Both the position numbers and the translations under genes were made by a program. Positions 25,955-34,234 of a stretch of DNA of 64,000 nucleotides are shown here, piece after piece. The stretch covers positions 5,749-69,748 of the forward strand of contig JBJXDX010000087.1 of NCBI GenBank assembly GCA_046154585.1, given 5' to 3'. The first letter of the stretch is position 1; each line of letters starts with the position of its first letter. The notes below the pieces were generated by a model. That model was not told the origin of the DNA, did not search any database, and saw only the letters and a program-made list of their open reading frames with translations. This DNA is from CADEFX01 sp046154585 (GTDB lineage Bacteria > Pseudomonadota > Alphaproteobacteria > Rhizobiales > Hyphomicrobiaceae).

Positions 25955-26946
25955 ACCTAGCCCGCTGGCTCGCTGCCGCGGCCGTAGCCGTGCTCGGCGC
26001 CTGCGCCCCGCGCGTGTTTGTGCCCGAAGTCATGCTCGACAATCTTGATCAGCGCCGCGCCGAGATTGCCAAAGAGCAAAAGCCGCGCGTCGAGATTGTC
26101 GAGATGCCGACTCCGCTGCCGCTGCCCGGCCAGCTCAAACCCCTGCCGAGAAAAGACGCTGCCGACAAGAAAAACGTACCCGATGCCGGGACGCCGAATG
26201 AGCGTATCGGCGCCGCCAATGCCGCCGCCAAAATCGAGCCGACCAAGGCCGGCTACATTAATGCCATCCAGGTCTATCCCTACACCAAGGGTGCGCTCTA
26301 CCAGCTCTATGCCGCCGTCAACCAGGTCACTGACGTTGCCCTGGAAGGCGGCGAGAAGCTGCTCTCCGTGTCGGCCGGCGACACCGTGCGCTGGGTGGTC
26401 GGCGACACCACCAGCGGCGAAGGCAAGGACGCGCAAGTGCACATCCTGGTCAAGCCGATCGCGCCGGACCTCACCACCAATCTCGTCATTACCACCGACC
26501 GGCGCACCTATCACGTGGAGCTGCACGCTACTGACAAGACCTACATGGCGTCGGTGTCGTGGACCTATCCATCCGCCGCGCTGATTGCGCTCAAGCGTGA
26601 GATCGATCCCGCCTGGACCACGACGGTGGACTCAGGGGCAGATCCCGCATCGTTGAAGTTCCGCTACCGCATCGAGGGTGATGCGCCCTGGAAGCCGCAG
26701 CGCGTGTTCGATGACGGCACCAAGGTCTACATCCAGTTTCCGTCTGGATTGAAGCAGGGCGAGGCGCCGCCGCTGTTCGTCATCGGCGGCGATGGCAAGC
26801 CAGCGCTCGTCAACTACCGCGTCAAGGGCACGACGTACATCGTCGACCGCCTGTTCGCCGCCGCCGAGCTGCGTCTCGGCACGCCGCCACAGCAGGTGGT
26901 GCGCATCGTCCGCACCGACGCGGTGTGGAAGGAGCGGCAGCAATGA
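25951..26946 (+). CDS. trbG: conjugation protein TrbG (VirB9-like), lipoprotein
   Basis: A 331-residue outer-membrane-complex protein. The N terminus has a lipobox (VAVLGAC), suggesting lipid attachment at Cys 19. The VirB9 domain starts near 105 (AGYINAIQVYPYTKGALYQL) and the C-terminal domain holds FRYRIEGDAPWKPQRVFDDG and the final VNYRVKGTTYIVDRLF. It overlaps trbF and trbI by 4 bases each. Confidence 0.93.
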   Translation: MNLARWLAAAAVAVLGACAPRVFVPEVMLDNLDQRRAEIAKEQKPRVEIVEMPTPLPLPGQLKPLPRKDAADKKNVPDAGTPNERIGAANAAAKIEPTKAGYINAIQVYPYTKGALYQLYAAVNQVTDVALEGGEKLLSVSAGDTVRWVVGDTTSGEGKDAQVHILVKPIAPDLTTNLVITTDRRTYHVELHATDKTYMASVSWTYPSAALIALKREIDPAWTTTVDSGADPASLKFRYRIEGDAPWKPQRVFDDGTKVYIQFPSGLKQGEAPPLFVIGGDGKPALVNYRVKGTTYIVDRLFAAAELRLGTPPQQVVRIVRTDAVWKERQQ

Positions 26947-28181
26947 CCACCGAGCCCGGTCCCGGTACGCCCGAAGCCGAAACGGATGCCGCACGCGAAC
27001 CGCTCGAGCTGCGGGCGCGGCCGCGCCCGGTCACCCGCATCAATCGCAAATTGCTGGCCGCAGTTGCCGGGTTGGGTCTGTTCTTCCTGGCCGGCCTGGT
27101 GATGGTCGCCCTCAATCCGCCGAGCTGGCGCAACGCCGGTCCGCCGACCGAACTCTATAATGTCGACAACAAGCCGAAGTCGGATGGGCTGGCGCGTCTG
27201 CCCGCCACCTATGAAGGCCTCGGCACGAACCGAGGCACGCCCGCGGCGCCGACAGGGCCGAACGTTCCGCAGCTGGAAGCCCCCGACGCCGAGAGCGAGC
27301 GCGAGCAGGCCGAGCGCGTGCGCCTCGCCCGGCTGGCCGTACAGGCCCGCGAGTCGCAGCCGTTCTTCCGGCTGCAGCTGAAATCGCCGGCGCCTGAGCC
27401 GCGACCCGATCCGATCGCACGCCCCGAGCCGTCCGCGCGGCCGTTGCAGAGCGACGCCGGCGCACTCACCGCCGCCGTGGACGGCCTGCGCACGCAGCTC
27501 GACGGTACGGCTGCCGCAACGGACCCGACCGACCAGGCGCGCAAGCTCGCCTTCCTCAAGGCCGGACCGGAAAAAGAGATCTACAATCCGCATGCCTTGC
27601 AGCGGCCGGTGTCGCCCTATCAGCTGCTGGCCGGCACCATCATTGCGGCGAGCCTCGTCACGGGGCTCAACGCCGATCTGCCCGGCTTCGTCATCGCCCA
27701 GGTCACCGAGCACGTCTATGACACCGTCTCGGGCCGGCATCTGCTCATCCCGCAAGGCTCGCGGCTGATTGGCAAGTACGACAGCGTGGTCGCCTACGGC
27801 CAGGAGCGCGCCCTCGTCGTCTGGCAGCGCATCATCCGCCCAGACGGCTCGTCGATGGTCATCGACAATCTGCCCGCGACCGATACCGCCGGCTACGCTG
27901 GGCTGTCCGACGCCGTCGATTTGCACACCTGGAAGCTGCTGAAGGGCGTGGCGCTGGCGACCGTGCTCGGCGTCGGCTCCAGCCTTGCGTTCGGCTCCGG
28001 CAGCGGCGACAGCGATATCATCCGCGCGTTGCGCGAGTCGACCGGCCAGACCACCAATCGCGCCGGCCAGCGCCTGATCGAGCGCGAGCTCAACGTGCAG
28101 CCGACACTAACCGTCCGGCCCGGGTGGCCGCTGCGCGTGATCGTCCATAAGGACCTGATTCTGACCCCCTACCGCGGCTGA
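26943..28181 (+). CDS. trbI: conjugation protein TrbI (VirB10-like)
   Basis: A 412-residue VirB10-like protein. A cytoplasmic N terminus precedes one membrane helix (about 36-56), a Pro/Glu/Arg-rich periplasmic stretch (about 85-175), and the C-terminal VirB10 domain (GTIIAASLVTGLNADLPGFV, HLLIPQGSRLIGKYD, then WPLRVIVHKDLIL at the end). It spans the envelope and senses ATPase activity. It is the last gene of the trb block; the second DUF736 gene follows 24 bases later. Confidence 0.94.
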   Translation: MTTEPGPGTPEAETDAAREPLELRARPRPVTRINRKLLAAVAGLGLFFLAGLVMVALNPPSWRNAGPPTELYNVDNKPKSDGLARLPATYEGLGTNRGTPAAPTGPNVPQLEAPDAESEREQAERVRLARLAVQARESQPFFRLQLKSPAPEPRPDPIARPEPSARPLQSDAGALTAAVDGLRTQLDGTAAATDPTDQARKLAFLKAGPEKEIYNPHALQRPVSPYQLLAGTIIAASLVTGLNADLPGFVIAQVTEHVYDTVSGRHLLIPQGSRLIGKYDSVVAYGQERALVVWQRIIRPDGSSMVIDNLPATDTAGYAGLSDAVDLHTWKLLKGVALATVLGVGSSLAFGSGSGDSDIIRALRESTGQTTNRAGQRLIERELNVQPTLTVRPGWPLRVIVHKDLILTPYRG

Positions 28182-28205
28182 ACTTGCAACAGAGGCGTTG
28201 TGCAC

Positions 28206-28535
28206 ATGCCGGTGATCGGAACCTTCAAGGCGGACAAGGACGGCTATGCCGGCACCATCCGCACGCTCAGCCTCAATGCCAAACTGCGCATCGTCGCCAA
28301 CGACCAGAAGCAGACCGCGTCGGCGCCGGATTTCCGGGTGTTTGCCGGCGTCACCGAAGTCGGCGCCGCCTGGCGCAAGACCTCGGCCGAGGATCAGTCG
28401 TCCTACCTGCGTGTGCGCCTCGACGATCCAGCCTTCCGCGAGCCGATCAAGGCGGCGCTGATCGAGAAAAGCGACGACGGCGTCCTGCGCCTGCTGTGGC
28501 GGCGCGAAAAAAAGGACAACGGCCAGTCCGGCTGA
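28206..28535 (+). CDS. DUF736 protein, copy 2
   Basis: A 109-residue DUF736 protein (MPVIGTFKADKDGYAGTIRT; PDFRVFAGVTEVGAAWRK). It shares the family core with copy 1 at 8583 but is clearly diverged, so this is not a recent duplication. It follows trbI directly and is probably cotranscribed. In many related elements a DUF2274 gene follows trbI instead. Function unknown. Confidence 0.9.
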   Translation: MPVIGTFKADKDGYAGTIRTLSLNAKLRIVANDQKQTASAPDFRVFAGVTEVGAAWRKTSAEDQSSYLRVRLDDPAFREPIKAALIEKSDDGVLRLLWRREKKDNGQSG

Positions 28536-28587
28536 AGCAAAGCCACGCTAGCCAAACCAAATCTGCAGACGACCCCGAGGCTTGCTC

Positions 28588-30261
28588 ATGCTCGCATGGC
28601 GACCGTTCGTGCTGATCCTGCTGCCGTTTACGGCCGGCTACTTTCTCTCCTACGTGTTTCGCACCATCAACGCCCTGATCGCCGGCGCGCTCACCAACGA
28701 GCTTGGACTCAGTCCGGCCGACCTTGGCCTGCTGACCTCGGTGTATTTCCTGGCCATGGCCGCCGTGCAAATGCCGCTCGGCGTGCTGCTCGACCGCTAC
28801 GGGCCGCGCCGGGTCCAGAGCGCGTGCCTGATCCTTGCGGCCGCTGGCGCGGCCGTCTTCGCCTGCGCGAGCAATATGCTGGGATTGCTGCTCGGACGGG
28901 CGCTGATCGGTGTTGGCGTCGCCGCCGCCTTGATGGCAAGCCTGAAAGCCATCGTGCTGTGGTTTCCGAATGAGCGCATAGCGCTTGCCAACGGCTGGGT
29001 GGTGATGCTGGGGGCGCTGGGCGCCGTCACCGCAACGCTTCCGGCGGAACCGCTCGTCGCCATGCTCGGCTGGCGCGGTTTGTTTGTGTTGCTAGCCGTC
29101 TCGACGGCCGCCTGCGCCATTGCAATCTTCGTCGTCGTGCCCGACGCCGAACGAACGTCGGCGGCACAATCGTCCCGCGTGAAGTTGCGCGACATCTACC
29201 GCGACGCGCGTTTCCTGAGGCTCGCGCCACTGTCGACCTTATGCATCGGCACGGCCTGGTCGCTGCACGGCTTGTGGGCCGCACCATGGCTCGAGCACGT
29301 CGAAGGCCTCGACCGGCCTGCCGTCGTGCGCCATCTCCTGGTCATGGGAGTGGCCCTCAGCCTCGGCGCGTTGCTGCTCGGCTGGGGCGCCGACCGGCTG
29401 CGCCGGCGCGGGGTCGCACGCGAGACGTTCCTGGCTGCGATTGCTCTGGTGTTCATCGCAGCCCAGCTCGCCCTCGTGATGCGGGTGCCGGTCCCGGCCT
29501 ACATTCCTTGGGCGATCATCGCCGCGGTCGGCGCTGCGACCGTGCTCAGCTTCGCCATCCTGCCCGAGTATTTTCCCAAGGAGATGTCGGCACGTGCCAA
29601 CGCCGCCCTCAATATCCTGCATCTCGGCGGGGCTTTTCTTTTTCAATACGTGACGGGGCTGATTGTCTCGCTCTGGCCGCCCGAGGCCGGCCACGCGCCT
29701 GCCGAAGCCTACGTGACGGCCCTTGGCTTGGGCGTCGTCCTGCAAATTGCCGCGCTCCTTTGGTTCCTGGTCGCTGCGCAGCGCACACACACGCCCGTGT
29801 TCCGGGCGATGCAACCAGCGAGACGCATGTCACCCGTGCCATCGCAGCGTGCGGCTATCATCGACTATGGCAACGCACAGCTCGCCCTCGCCCGCCATGT
29901 CGCGCGCGCACGATTGCAGGCCGCGCATTGGCGGCGCATCGGCATCGCGTCCGCGGCGCTCTGCCTGTGCCTCGGCATCACGCTGGGCATCGCCGCCCAG
30001 TCGCATGTGATCGCCCATGTCGTCGAGGCGCCGGCCATCACCGTGGCGCACGACTCCGGCGATGGCGAACCAGCACGCTTCGCGACCAAGGTCGCCGACG
30101 GTTGCACCGTTGCGAGCATCCTGATTTCCGCATCAACGCCCTGGCCCTCAGTCGGCATGGTCGCGGGAGGACGCGCAACCTGTGATATCGGCGCAAGACT
30201 TCAGCAGGTGCGAGCCGATGTGAAGATCACGTCACACAGCCAAGGACCCCAGCGCCAATGA
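28588..30261 (+). CDS. MFS transporter with extra C-terminal membrane domain
   Basis: Residues 1-400 form a 12-helix major facilitator transporter: the motif DRYGPRRVQ follows helix 2 and its weaker repeat ADRLRRRG follows helix 8. From about 410 there is a second part that MFS proteins do not have: a basic helix (NAQLALARHVARARLQAAHWR), one membrane helix (about 450-470) and a small domain with two cysteines. The basic helix and single membrane segment recall VirB8-type anchors, but no homology can be claimed. ATG 28588 follows the second DUF736 gene by 52 bases. The stop overlaps the thioesterase gene (ATGA). The cargo is unknown. Confidence 0.8.
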   Translation: MLAWRPFVLILLPFTAGYFLSYVFRTINALIAGALTNELGLSPADLGLLTSVYFLAMAAVQMPLGVLLDRYGPRRVQSACLILAAAGAAVFACASNMLGLLLGRALIGVGVAAALMASLKAIVLWFPNERIALANGWVVMLGALGAVTATLPAEPLVAMLGWRGLFVLLAVSTAACAIAIFVVVPDAERTSAAQSSRVKLRDIYRDARFLRLAPLSTLCIGTAWSLHGLWAAPWLEHVEGLDRPAVVRHLLVMGVALSLGALLLGWGADRLRRRGVARETFLAAIALVFIAAQLALVMRVPVPAYIPWAIIAAVGAATVLSFAILPEYFPKEMSARANAALNILHLGGAFLFQYVTGLIVSLWPPEAGHAPAEAYVTALGLGVVLQIAALLWFLVAAQRTHTPVFRAMQPARRMSPVPSQRAAIIDYGNAQLALARHVARARLQAAHWRRIGIASAALCLCLGITLGIAAQSHVIAHVVEAPAITVAHDSGDGEPARFATKVADGCTVASILISASTPWPSVGMVAGGRATCDIGARLQQVRADVKITSHSQGPQRQ

Positions 30262-30806
30262 GCCCGCCCTTGGTAGAGCCCCGCGCCGAAGACTTCCCGC
30301 ACCGCATCGTCGAAACCCTGCGATTCGCCGACACCGACCGCAACGGCCATATCACCAGCTCGGTGTTTGCCATCTGCTGCCAGAGCGGCCGGCTGGCGCT
30401 CCTGTCGGACCCGGCGCGAGCGGTGACGCCGCCATCGTCGCAATTCGTGTTGGCCCGGCTAGTGCTCGACTATCGCAGGGAGATGCATTGGCCGGGCGCC
30501 GCCGAAGTCGGCACACGGATCCAGCGTATCGGTCGATCGTCCATCATCCTCGCCCAAGCTCTGTTTCAGAACGACCAGTGCGTGGCCACGGCCCAATCGG
30601 TTGCGGTCCTTATGGATACCACGTCGCGGAGATCGCAACCGATCCCGCTCGCAGCGGCGCTGAGCCTGCGGCCATTCGCGCATAGGATGGAGCGCCCCGA
30701 CCGGTCACTTGATTTGCCCTCGTCGTCCTACGATGCAGGCGTCAGCCTGCTGCCGCGAGCCCCGGCTGCCCAGTCATCGGCTTTGCGCCCGCCGGACGAC
30801 CTCTAG
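30258..30806 (+). CDS. acyl-CoA thioesterase-like, hotdog fold
   Basis: A 182-residue protein whose first 135 residues match 4HBT hotdog thioesterases: ETLRFADTDRNGHITSSVFA holds the catalytic Asp of the YbgC/FcbC type, and LVLDYRREMHWPGAAEVGTR follows. The tail is Pro/Ser-rich and probably disordered. The ATGA overlap with the MFS gene implies coupled translation and a joint role, perhaps handling a CoA ester or acid taken up by the transporter (inference). The 3' end overlaps the convergent gene by 33 bases. Confidence 0.75.
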   Translation: MSPPLVEPRAEDFPHRIVETLRFADTDRNGHITSSVFAICCQSGRLALLSDPARAVTPPSSQFVLARLVLDYRREMHWPGAAEVGTRIQRIGRSSIILAQALFQNDQCVATAQSVAVLMDTTSRRSQPIPLAAALSLRPFAHRMERPDRSLDLPSSSYDAGVSLLPRAPAAQSSALRPPDDL

Positions 30807-31145
30807 CGCCCGTTCCAGCTCCGCCTCCAGCCGGCCGATCAATGCCGGATCGTCCTCACCCGCGAGCGCGTTCGCCGACACCGCCGCAGCGATCAGCTCG
30901 GACAACGTCGCGCTGCTCAGAGTCCGAGAATCCCCGCTGTCGAGATAAGCAGCGACTGAGCCGTCGAGTCTCACCTCGAGCCTCAGCTGCGCGGCGTCGA
31001 GCACCGTCCTGTCGACCACGGCGCGCGGCAGATTCAGGGTGGCCACCGGTCGCCGTTGTTCGCTGGAGCGAACGCGAGCGACATAGCTTTCCCCGTCTCC
31101 GTCGAGTGCAAACGCGACCTCAATCGTCTGGGTTTCGATCGGCAC
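30774..31145 (-). CDS. hypothetical protein
   Basis: A 123-residue soluble protein with no family that I recognise. The N-terminal half is beta-rich (QTIEVAFALDGDGESYVARV), the C-terminal third helical and acidic (DDPALIGRLEAELERALEVV). It is divergent from the XRE regulator at 31230 and shares its intergenic palindrome, so the regulator probably controls it. It could be a partner or target of that regulator. Confidence 0.55.
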   Translation of the reverse strand: MPIETQTIEVAFALDGDGESYVARVRSSEQRRPVATLNLPRAVVDRTVLDAAQLRLEVRLDGSVAAYLDSGDSRTLSSATLSELIAAAVSANALAGEDDPALIGRLEAELERALEVVRRAQSR

Positions 31146-31178
31146 TGGCTTCGGCTCGCGGCGCGCGATTGCAAAGAA

Positions 31179-31194
31179 ACCTAGTATACTAGGT
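31179..31194. promoter_or_regulatory. perfect 16-bp palindrome, likely operator
   Basis: ACCTAGTATACTAGGT lies between the divergent hypothetical gene and the XRE gene. Perfect palindromes of this length are typical Cro/C-protein operators, so autoregulation by the XRE protein is likely. Confidence 0.7.
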
Positions 31195-31229
31195 GGAGGG
31201 TGTGAAGGCGATGGGCTGCGCTGCGGCCC

Positions 31230-31436
31230 ATGACACTGCGGCGAATCGTGGCGCGAAACCTGAAGCGACTGCGCCAGGAACGCGGGCTCACACAGGAGGA
31301 GCTCGCCGACCTGGCCGGGCTCAATCGCAATTACGTCGGCATGATCGAGCGACAGGAAAATGCTGCGACTGTCGACACCCTGGAAGATCTTGCCAAGGCG
31401 CTACAGGTCGAACCCGTCCGCCTCCTCGAACACTGA
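31230..31436 (+). CDS. small XRE-family regulator
   Basis: A 68-residue protein that is essentially one helix-turn-helix domain (LTQEELADLAGLNRNYVGMI, about 20-39), like restriction-control C proteins and small phage repressors. The ATG at 31230 is the first usable start after an in-frame stop. It lies in the 3' arm of a hairpin (ATGGGC 31211-31216 with GCCCAT 31226-31231), which could limit translation. A perfect palindrome 35 bases upstream is the likely operator. Confidence 0.85.
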   Translation: MTLRRIVARNLKRLRQERGLTQEELADLAGLNRNYVGMIERQENAATVDTLEDLAKALQVEPVRLLEH

Positions 31437-31441
31437 CAAGC

Positions 31442-31465
31442 GCGGTCGGTGACGGGTCCGACCGC
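31442..31465 (+). terminator. hairpin after XRE gene
   Basis: Perfect 8-bp stem GCGGTCGG/CCGACCGC with an 8-base loop, directly after the XRE stop. It has no T-run, so it is either a weak terminator or an RNA-stabilising hairpin. Confidence 0.4.
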
Positions 31466-31500
31466 CGGTACACAAGTTATGGATCGGAACTTGGATCGCA

Positions 31501-31811
31501 TCACCGCGTCCAAAATTGCCGAACCAGCAGACCCGCACCCCCAGCCCAGATAGCCAGGATGAGAGCTGCGCCGGATTTGCTAACCGGCCGGCGACGCGGG
31601 TTGCTGCCGCGCGATGCTCGGCCATGATCGCTGGATCAATGAGACGCACCACGCCAGCCATCGCCAGCGGCAGCACGATCAATTCGTCCAGGTAGCCTAG
31701 AACGAGGATGAAGTCGGGAATGAGATCGATAGGCGAGAGAGCATAGGCTGCGATGGAGGCGGCGAGCACTTTCGCATACCAGGATACGCGCGGATCGCGG
31801 GCAGCTGGCAA
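31501..31811 (-). pseudogene. DUF1232 (YkvA-like) membrane protein remnant
   Basis: The minus strand encodes a DUF1232 core (DPRVSWYAKVLAASIAAYAL; SPIDLIPDFILVLGYLDELI). The normal N-terminal 30 residues are missing, because a TAG lies right before the TTG that begins the match. The C-terminal membrane helix (GAALILAIWAGGAGLLVRQF) is in another frame ending at 31501, with the shift near 31570-31585. It is therefore truncated and frameshifted. Homologues are small membrane proteins of unclear function. Confidence 0.65.
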
Positions 31812-31963
31812 CTATGCACCAGAACCATTGCCCTCCGCAGACGCACCGAACGAGCGACTGCACGCGAACGCACGCAATTCACCGCGAATCCGCATTGCCG
31901 CATCTGCGGTGTATCCGCATGCTGGACGCTCCAGGATAGGCGCAAATCAGCCGAGGCCGGCCA

Positions 31964-32209
31964 ATGCCAGACTCCGATGTTCTGCAGATTGTGACTGCGG
32001 CCGCACTGCCTGATGACGAATTTTGGAGCTTGAAGGTCGTCAAAGCCAAAACCGGCCTGTCCCGGTCCACCGTCTATGCGTACATTGCTGCGGGCTCTTT
32101 CCCGATGCAGCGGCGCCTCGGGCGGCGTCGGGTGGCGTGGCTCGCCTCCGAGGTGCGGGGCTGGATCATGAGCCGGCCACGCCAATCAGCCGAAGCTGCG
32201 CGCCAATAG
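31964..32209 (+). CDS. AlpA-family transcriptional regulator
   Basis: An 81-residue protein with the AlpA helix-turn-helix (LKVVKAKTGLSRSTVYAYIA, then GSFPMQRRLGRRRVAWLASE). AlpA-type proteins control integrases or excision of prophages and ICEs, so this may mark the right part of the element. No integrase is nearby. Confidence 0.8.
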   Translation: MPDSDVLQIVTAAALPDDEFWSLKVVKAKTGLSRSTVYAYIAAGSFPMQRRLGRRRVAWLASEVRGWIMSRPRQSAEAARQ

Positions 32210-32342
32210 CTGATGTGCTTGCTCATTTTTTAGCTTGAACCTCTAGCCACTTGAGAGATTAGGCTTGTAACCCTGGCCGCCAAGTGAAGCGGTGACGTCG
32301 GCACGCCTCGTGCGTTCAGCGATCGGTTGGGGGGAGGACGAC

Positions 32343-32864
32343 ATGCTCGCACTAGACCGCGTCGCAGCGTTCGTGCGTGTCGTCGGGCTTGTCGCAGCCT
32401 GCGTTCTCCTTCCGGCACAGATCGTGCTGTCCGTTGGCTACGTTATCGCCCGGCAGTTCCTTCATTTCCAGCTCACGCCGTTGCAGGAGCTCGAGTGGCA
32501 TCTCTTCTTCGCCACGGTGTTCTTGACGCTGGGCAGCGCGTATCTCGCGGATCGGCACGTGCGGATCGACATCTTGCGGGACCGGATGAGCGAGCGCAGC
32601 CGTGCGACAATTGAGATCGCTGGCTTCTTCCTCGCGCTGCTGCCGTTCTCACTGATCGTGCTCTACCTCGGCACCATCCCCGCATGGGATGCCTTCGTCA
32701 TAGGCGAACGTTCGCGGGCCCCGCTCGGGCTCTCTCACCGGTGGATTATCAAGTCCATGATCCCGATCGGTGCACTCTTGCTGCTGCTCGCAGGCTTGGT
32801 CGTCACGTTCCGCAACTTCAAGCTCCTGTCACGAGCCGGAGTTGATGATCAGCCATCCGCTTGA
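32343..32864 (+). CDS. TRAP transporter small permease (DctQ-like)
   Basis: A 173-residue membrane protein with four helices (about 13-35, 50-70, 92-112, 130-155). The motif ELEWHLFFATVFLTLGSAYL after helix 2 is the DctQ signature. ATG 32343 has GGGGGAGGA upstream. It pairs with the large permease encoded 14 bases downstream. TRAP systems need a periplasmic binding protein, but no such gene is adjacent. Substrate unknown. Confidence 0.9.
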   Translation: MLALDRVAAFVRVVGLVAACVLLPAQIVLSVGYVIARQFLHFQLTPLQELEWHLFFATVFLTLGSAYLADRHVRIDILRDRMSERSRATIEIAGFFLALLPFSLIVLYLGTIPAWDAFVIGERSRAPLGLSHRWIIKSMIPIGALLLLLAGLVVTFRNFKLLSRAGVDDQPSA

Positions 32865-32878
32865 GGGAGCACTTGGTT

Positions 32879-34234
32879 ATGGACACGTCCGAAGTGCTTT
32901 CCATCCTGATGGTCATAGCCCTCATGGCGTTGCTGTTCTCAGGCTACCCGGTGGCGCTGGTGCTGATCGCCGTCACCATGATGTTCACCGTCATTGGCAT
33001 CCTCGTCGGGGAAATGAATGTCCAAATGGTTCGAGCGTTTCCGCTACGGATCTACAGTCTTCTTGCCGAGAGCCTGATTTTCTCAGCCATACCGCCATTG
33101 ATCTTCATGGGGGTGGCCATAGCTAAGAGCGGCTTAGCCACTGATCTGTTCACCAGCGTTGGCAAGCTGCTGCGCCGGGTGCCAGGCGGCCTCGCTCTCA
33201 CCGTTTTGTTGCTTGGTGTTCTGATCGCGCCGTCGGCCGGCGTCGTTGGTGCCTCCGTGGGCATCCTGGCGCTCGCTGCCATGCCGACCATGCTAGAGGC
33301 AAACTACGACAAGGCATTCGCCAGCGGCGCGGTTGCGGCGGCCGGCACGCTCGGGATCATCCTTCCTCCCGCGGTCATGCTGTTCTTTCTTGCCGATCTT
33401 GTCGGCTCACAGCTTTTGGGCATGTTCGTTGGCATCCTCTTGCCGGCCGGGGTTCTGGTAAGCGCCTACGCGCTCTATTTCGTGCTTCGGGGCCGACGCC
33501 TGGCGTCGCCGTCTGGCACGCCCGGCATATCCCAAGGTGGCGAAACGATTTTCGTCATCGTTCGCAAGGTGCTTCCGGCGGTGCTTCTCATAGGTTCAGT
33601 TCTCGCGTCCATGATTGGGGGATTGGCCACACCGTCGCAGGCAGGGGCCATTGGTGCCGCCGGCGCCTTTCTGCTCATGCTCGGCAGGCGCTCTTTCTCG
33701 CTGGCACTGCTGAAAGACGTGCTGGTCGAGACGACGCACATCATTGCGATGATCTTCCTCATCATCATCGCGGCCAATGCGTTCTCACTGGTTTTTCGTG
33801 TCTTTGGCGGCGATGAGGCGCTCGCGAGGGGGCTCGACGCGCTCGGCCTCGGAAGCTGGGGCAAGCTACTTTTCATCCTGGGCGTAGTTTTTGTGCTCGG
33901 CTTCTTCATTGATTGGCTCGAAATCGTGCTGATCACGCTGCCGATCTTTGTGCCTGTGATTGCCCAGCTTGATTTCACGGCCCACGTTGGTGATGCGCAA
34001 CTTGTCAGCGTGTGGATCGGCGTTGCCGTCGCACTGGTCCTGCAGACCTCGTTCCTCACGCCGCCGTTCGGGTTCGCGCTATTCTTTCTACGCGGTTCGT
34101 CGCCGCCGAATATCAAGATGTCGGACATTTACCGCGGCGTGGCACCAATCGTGGTCATTCAGCTCGCCGTCTTGTGCGTCGTGCTGGCGTACCCCTGGCT
34201 TGCCACGGTGCTGGCGAGGATGGTGATGGGATGA
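32879..34234 (+). CDS. TRAP transporter large permease (DctM-like)
   Basis: A 451-residue DctM-family protein with 12-13 membrane helices. Family motifs are ASVGILALAAMPTMLEANYD, AGTLGIILPPAVMLFFLADL and TPSQAGAIGAAGAFLLML. It forms the Na+-driven channel with the small permease. ATG 32879 is preferred to an upstream TTG because of GAGGGAG ahead of it. The stop overlaps the following HExxH protein gene (ATGA), an unusual partner for a TRAP permease. Confidence 0.92.
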   Translation: MDTSEVLSILMVIALMALLFSGYPVALVLIAVTMMFTVIGILVGEMNVQMVRAFPLRIYSLLAESLIFSAIPPLIFMGVAIAKSGLATDLFTSVGKLLRRVPGGLALTVLLLGVLIAPSAGVVGASVGILALAAMPTMLEANYDKAFASGAVAAAGTLGIILPPAVMLFFLADLVGSQLLGMFVGILLPAGVLVSAYALYFVLRGRRLASPSGTPGISQGGETIFVIVRKVLPAVLLIGSVLASMIGGLATPSQAGAIGAAGAFLLMLGRRSFSLALLKDVLVETTHIIAMIFLIIIAANAFSLVFRVFGGDEALARGLDALGLGSWGKLLFILGVVFVLGFFIDWLEIVLITLPIFVPVIAQLDFTAHVGDAQLVSVWIGVAVALVLQTSFLTPPFGFALFFLRGSSPPNIKMSDIYRGVAPIVVIQLAVLCVVLAYPWLATVLARMVMG

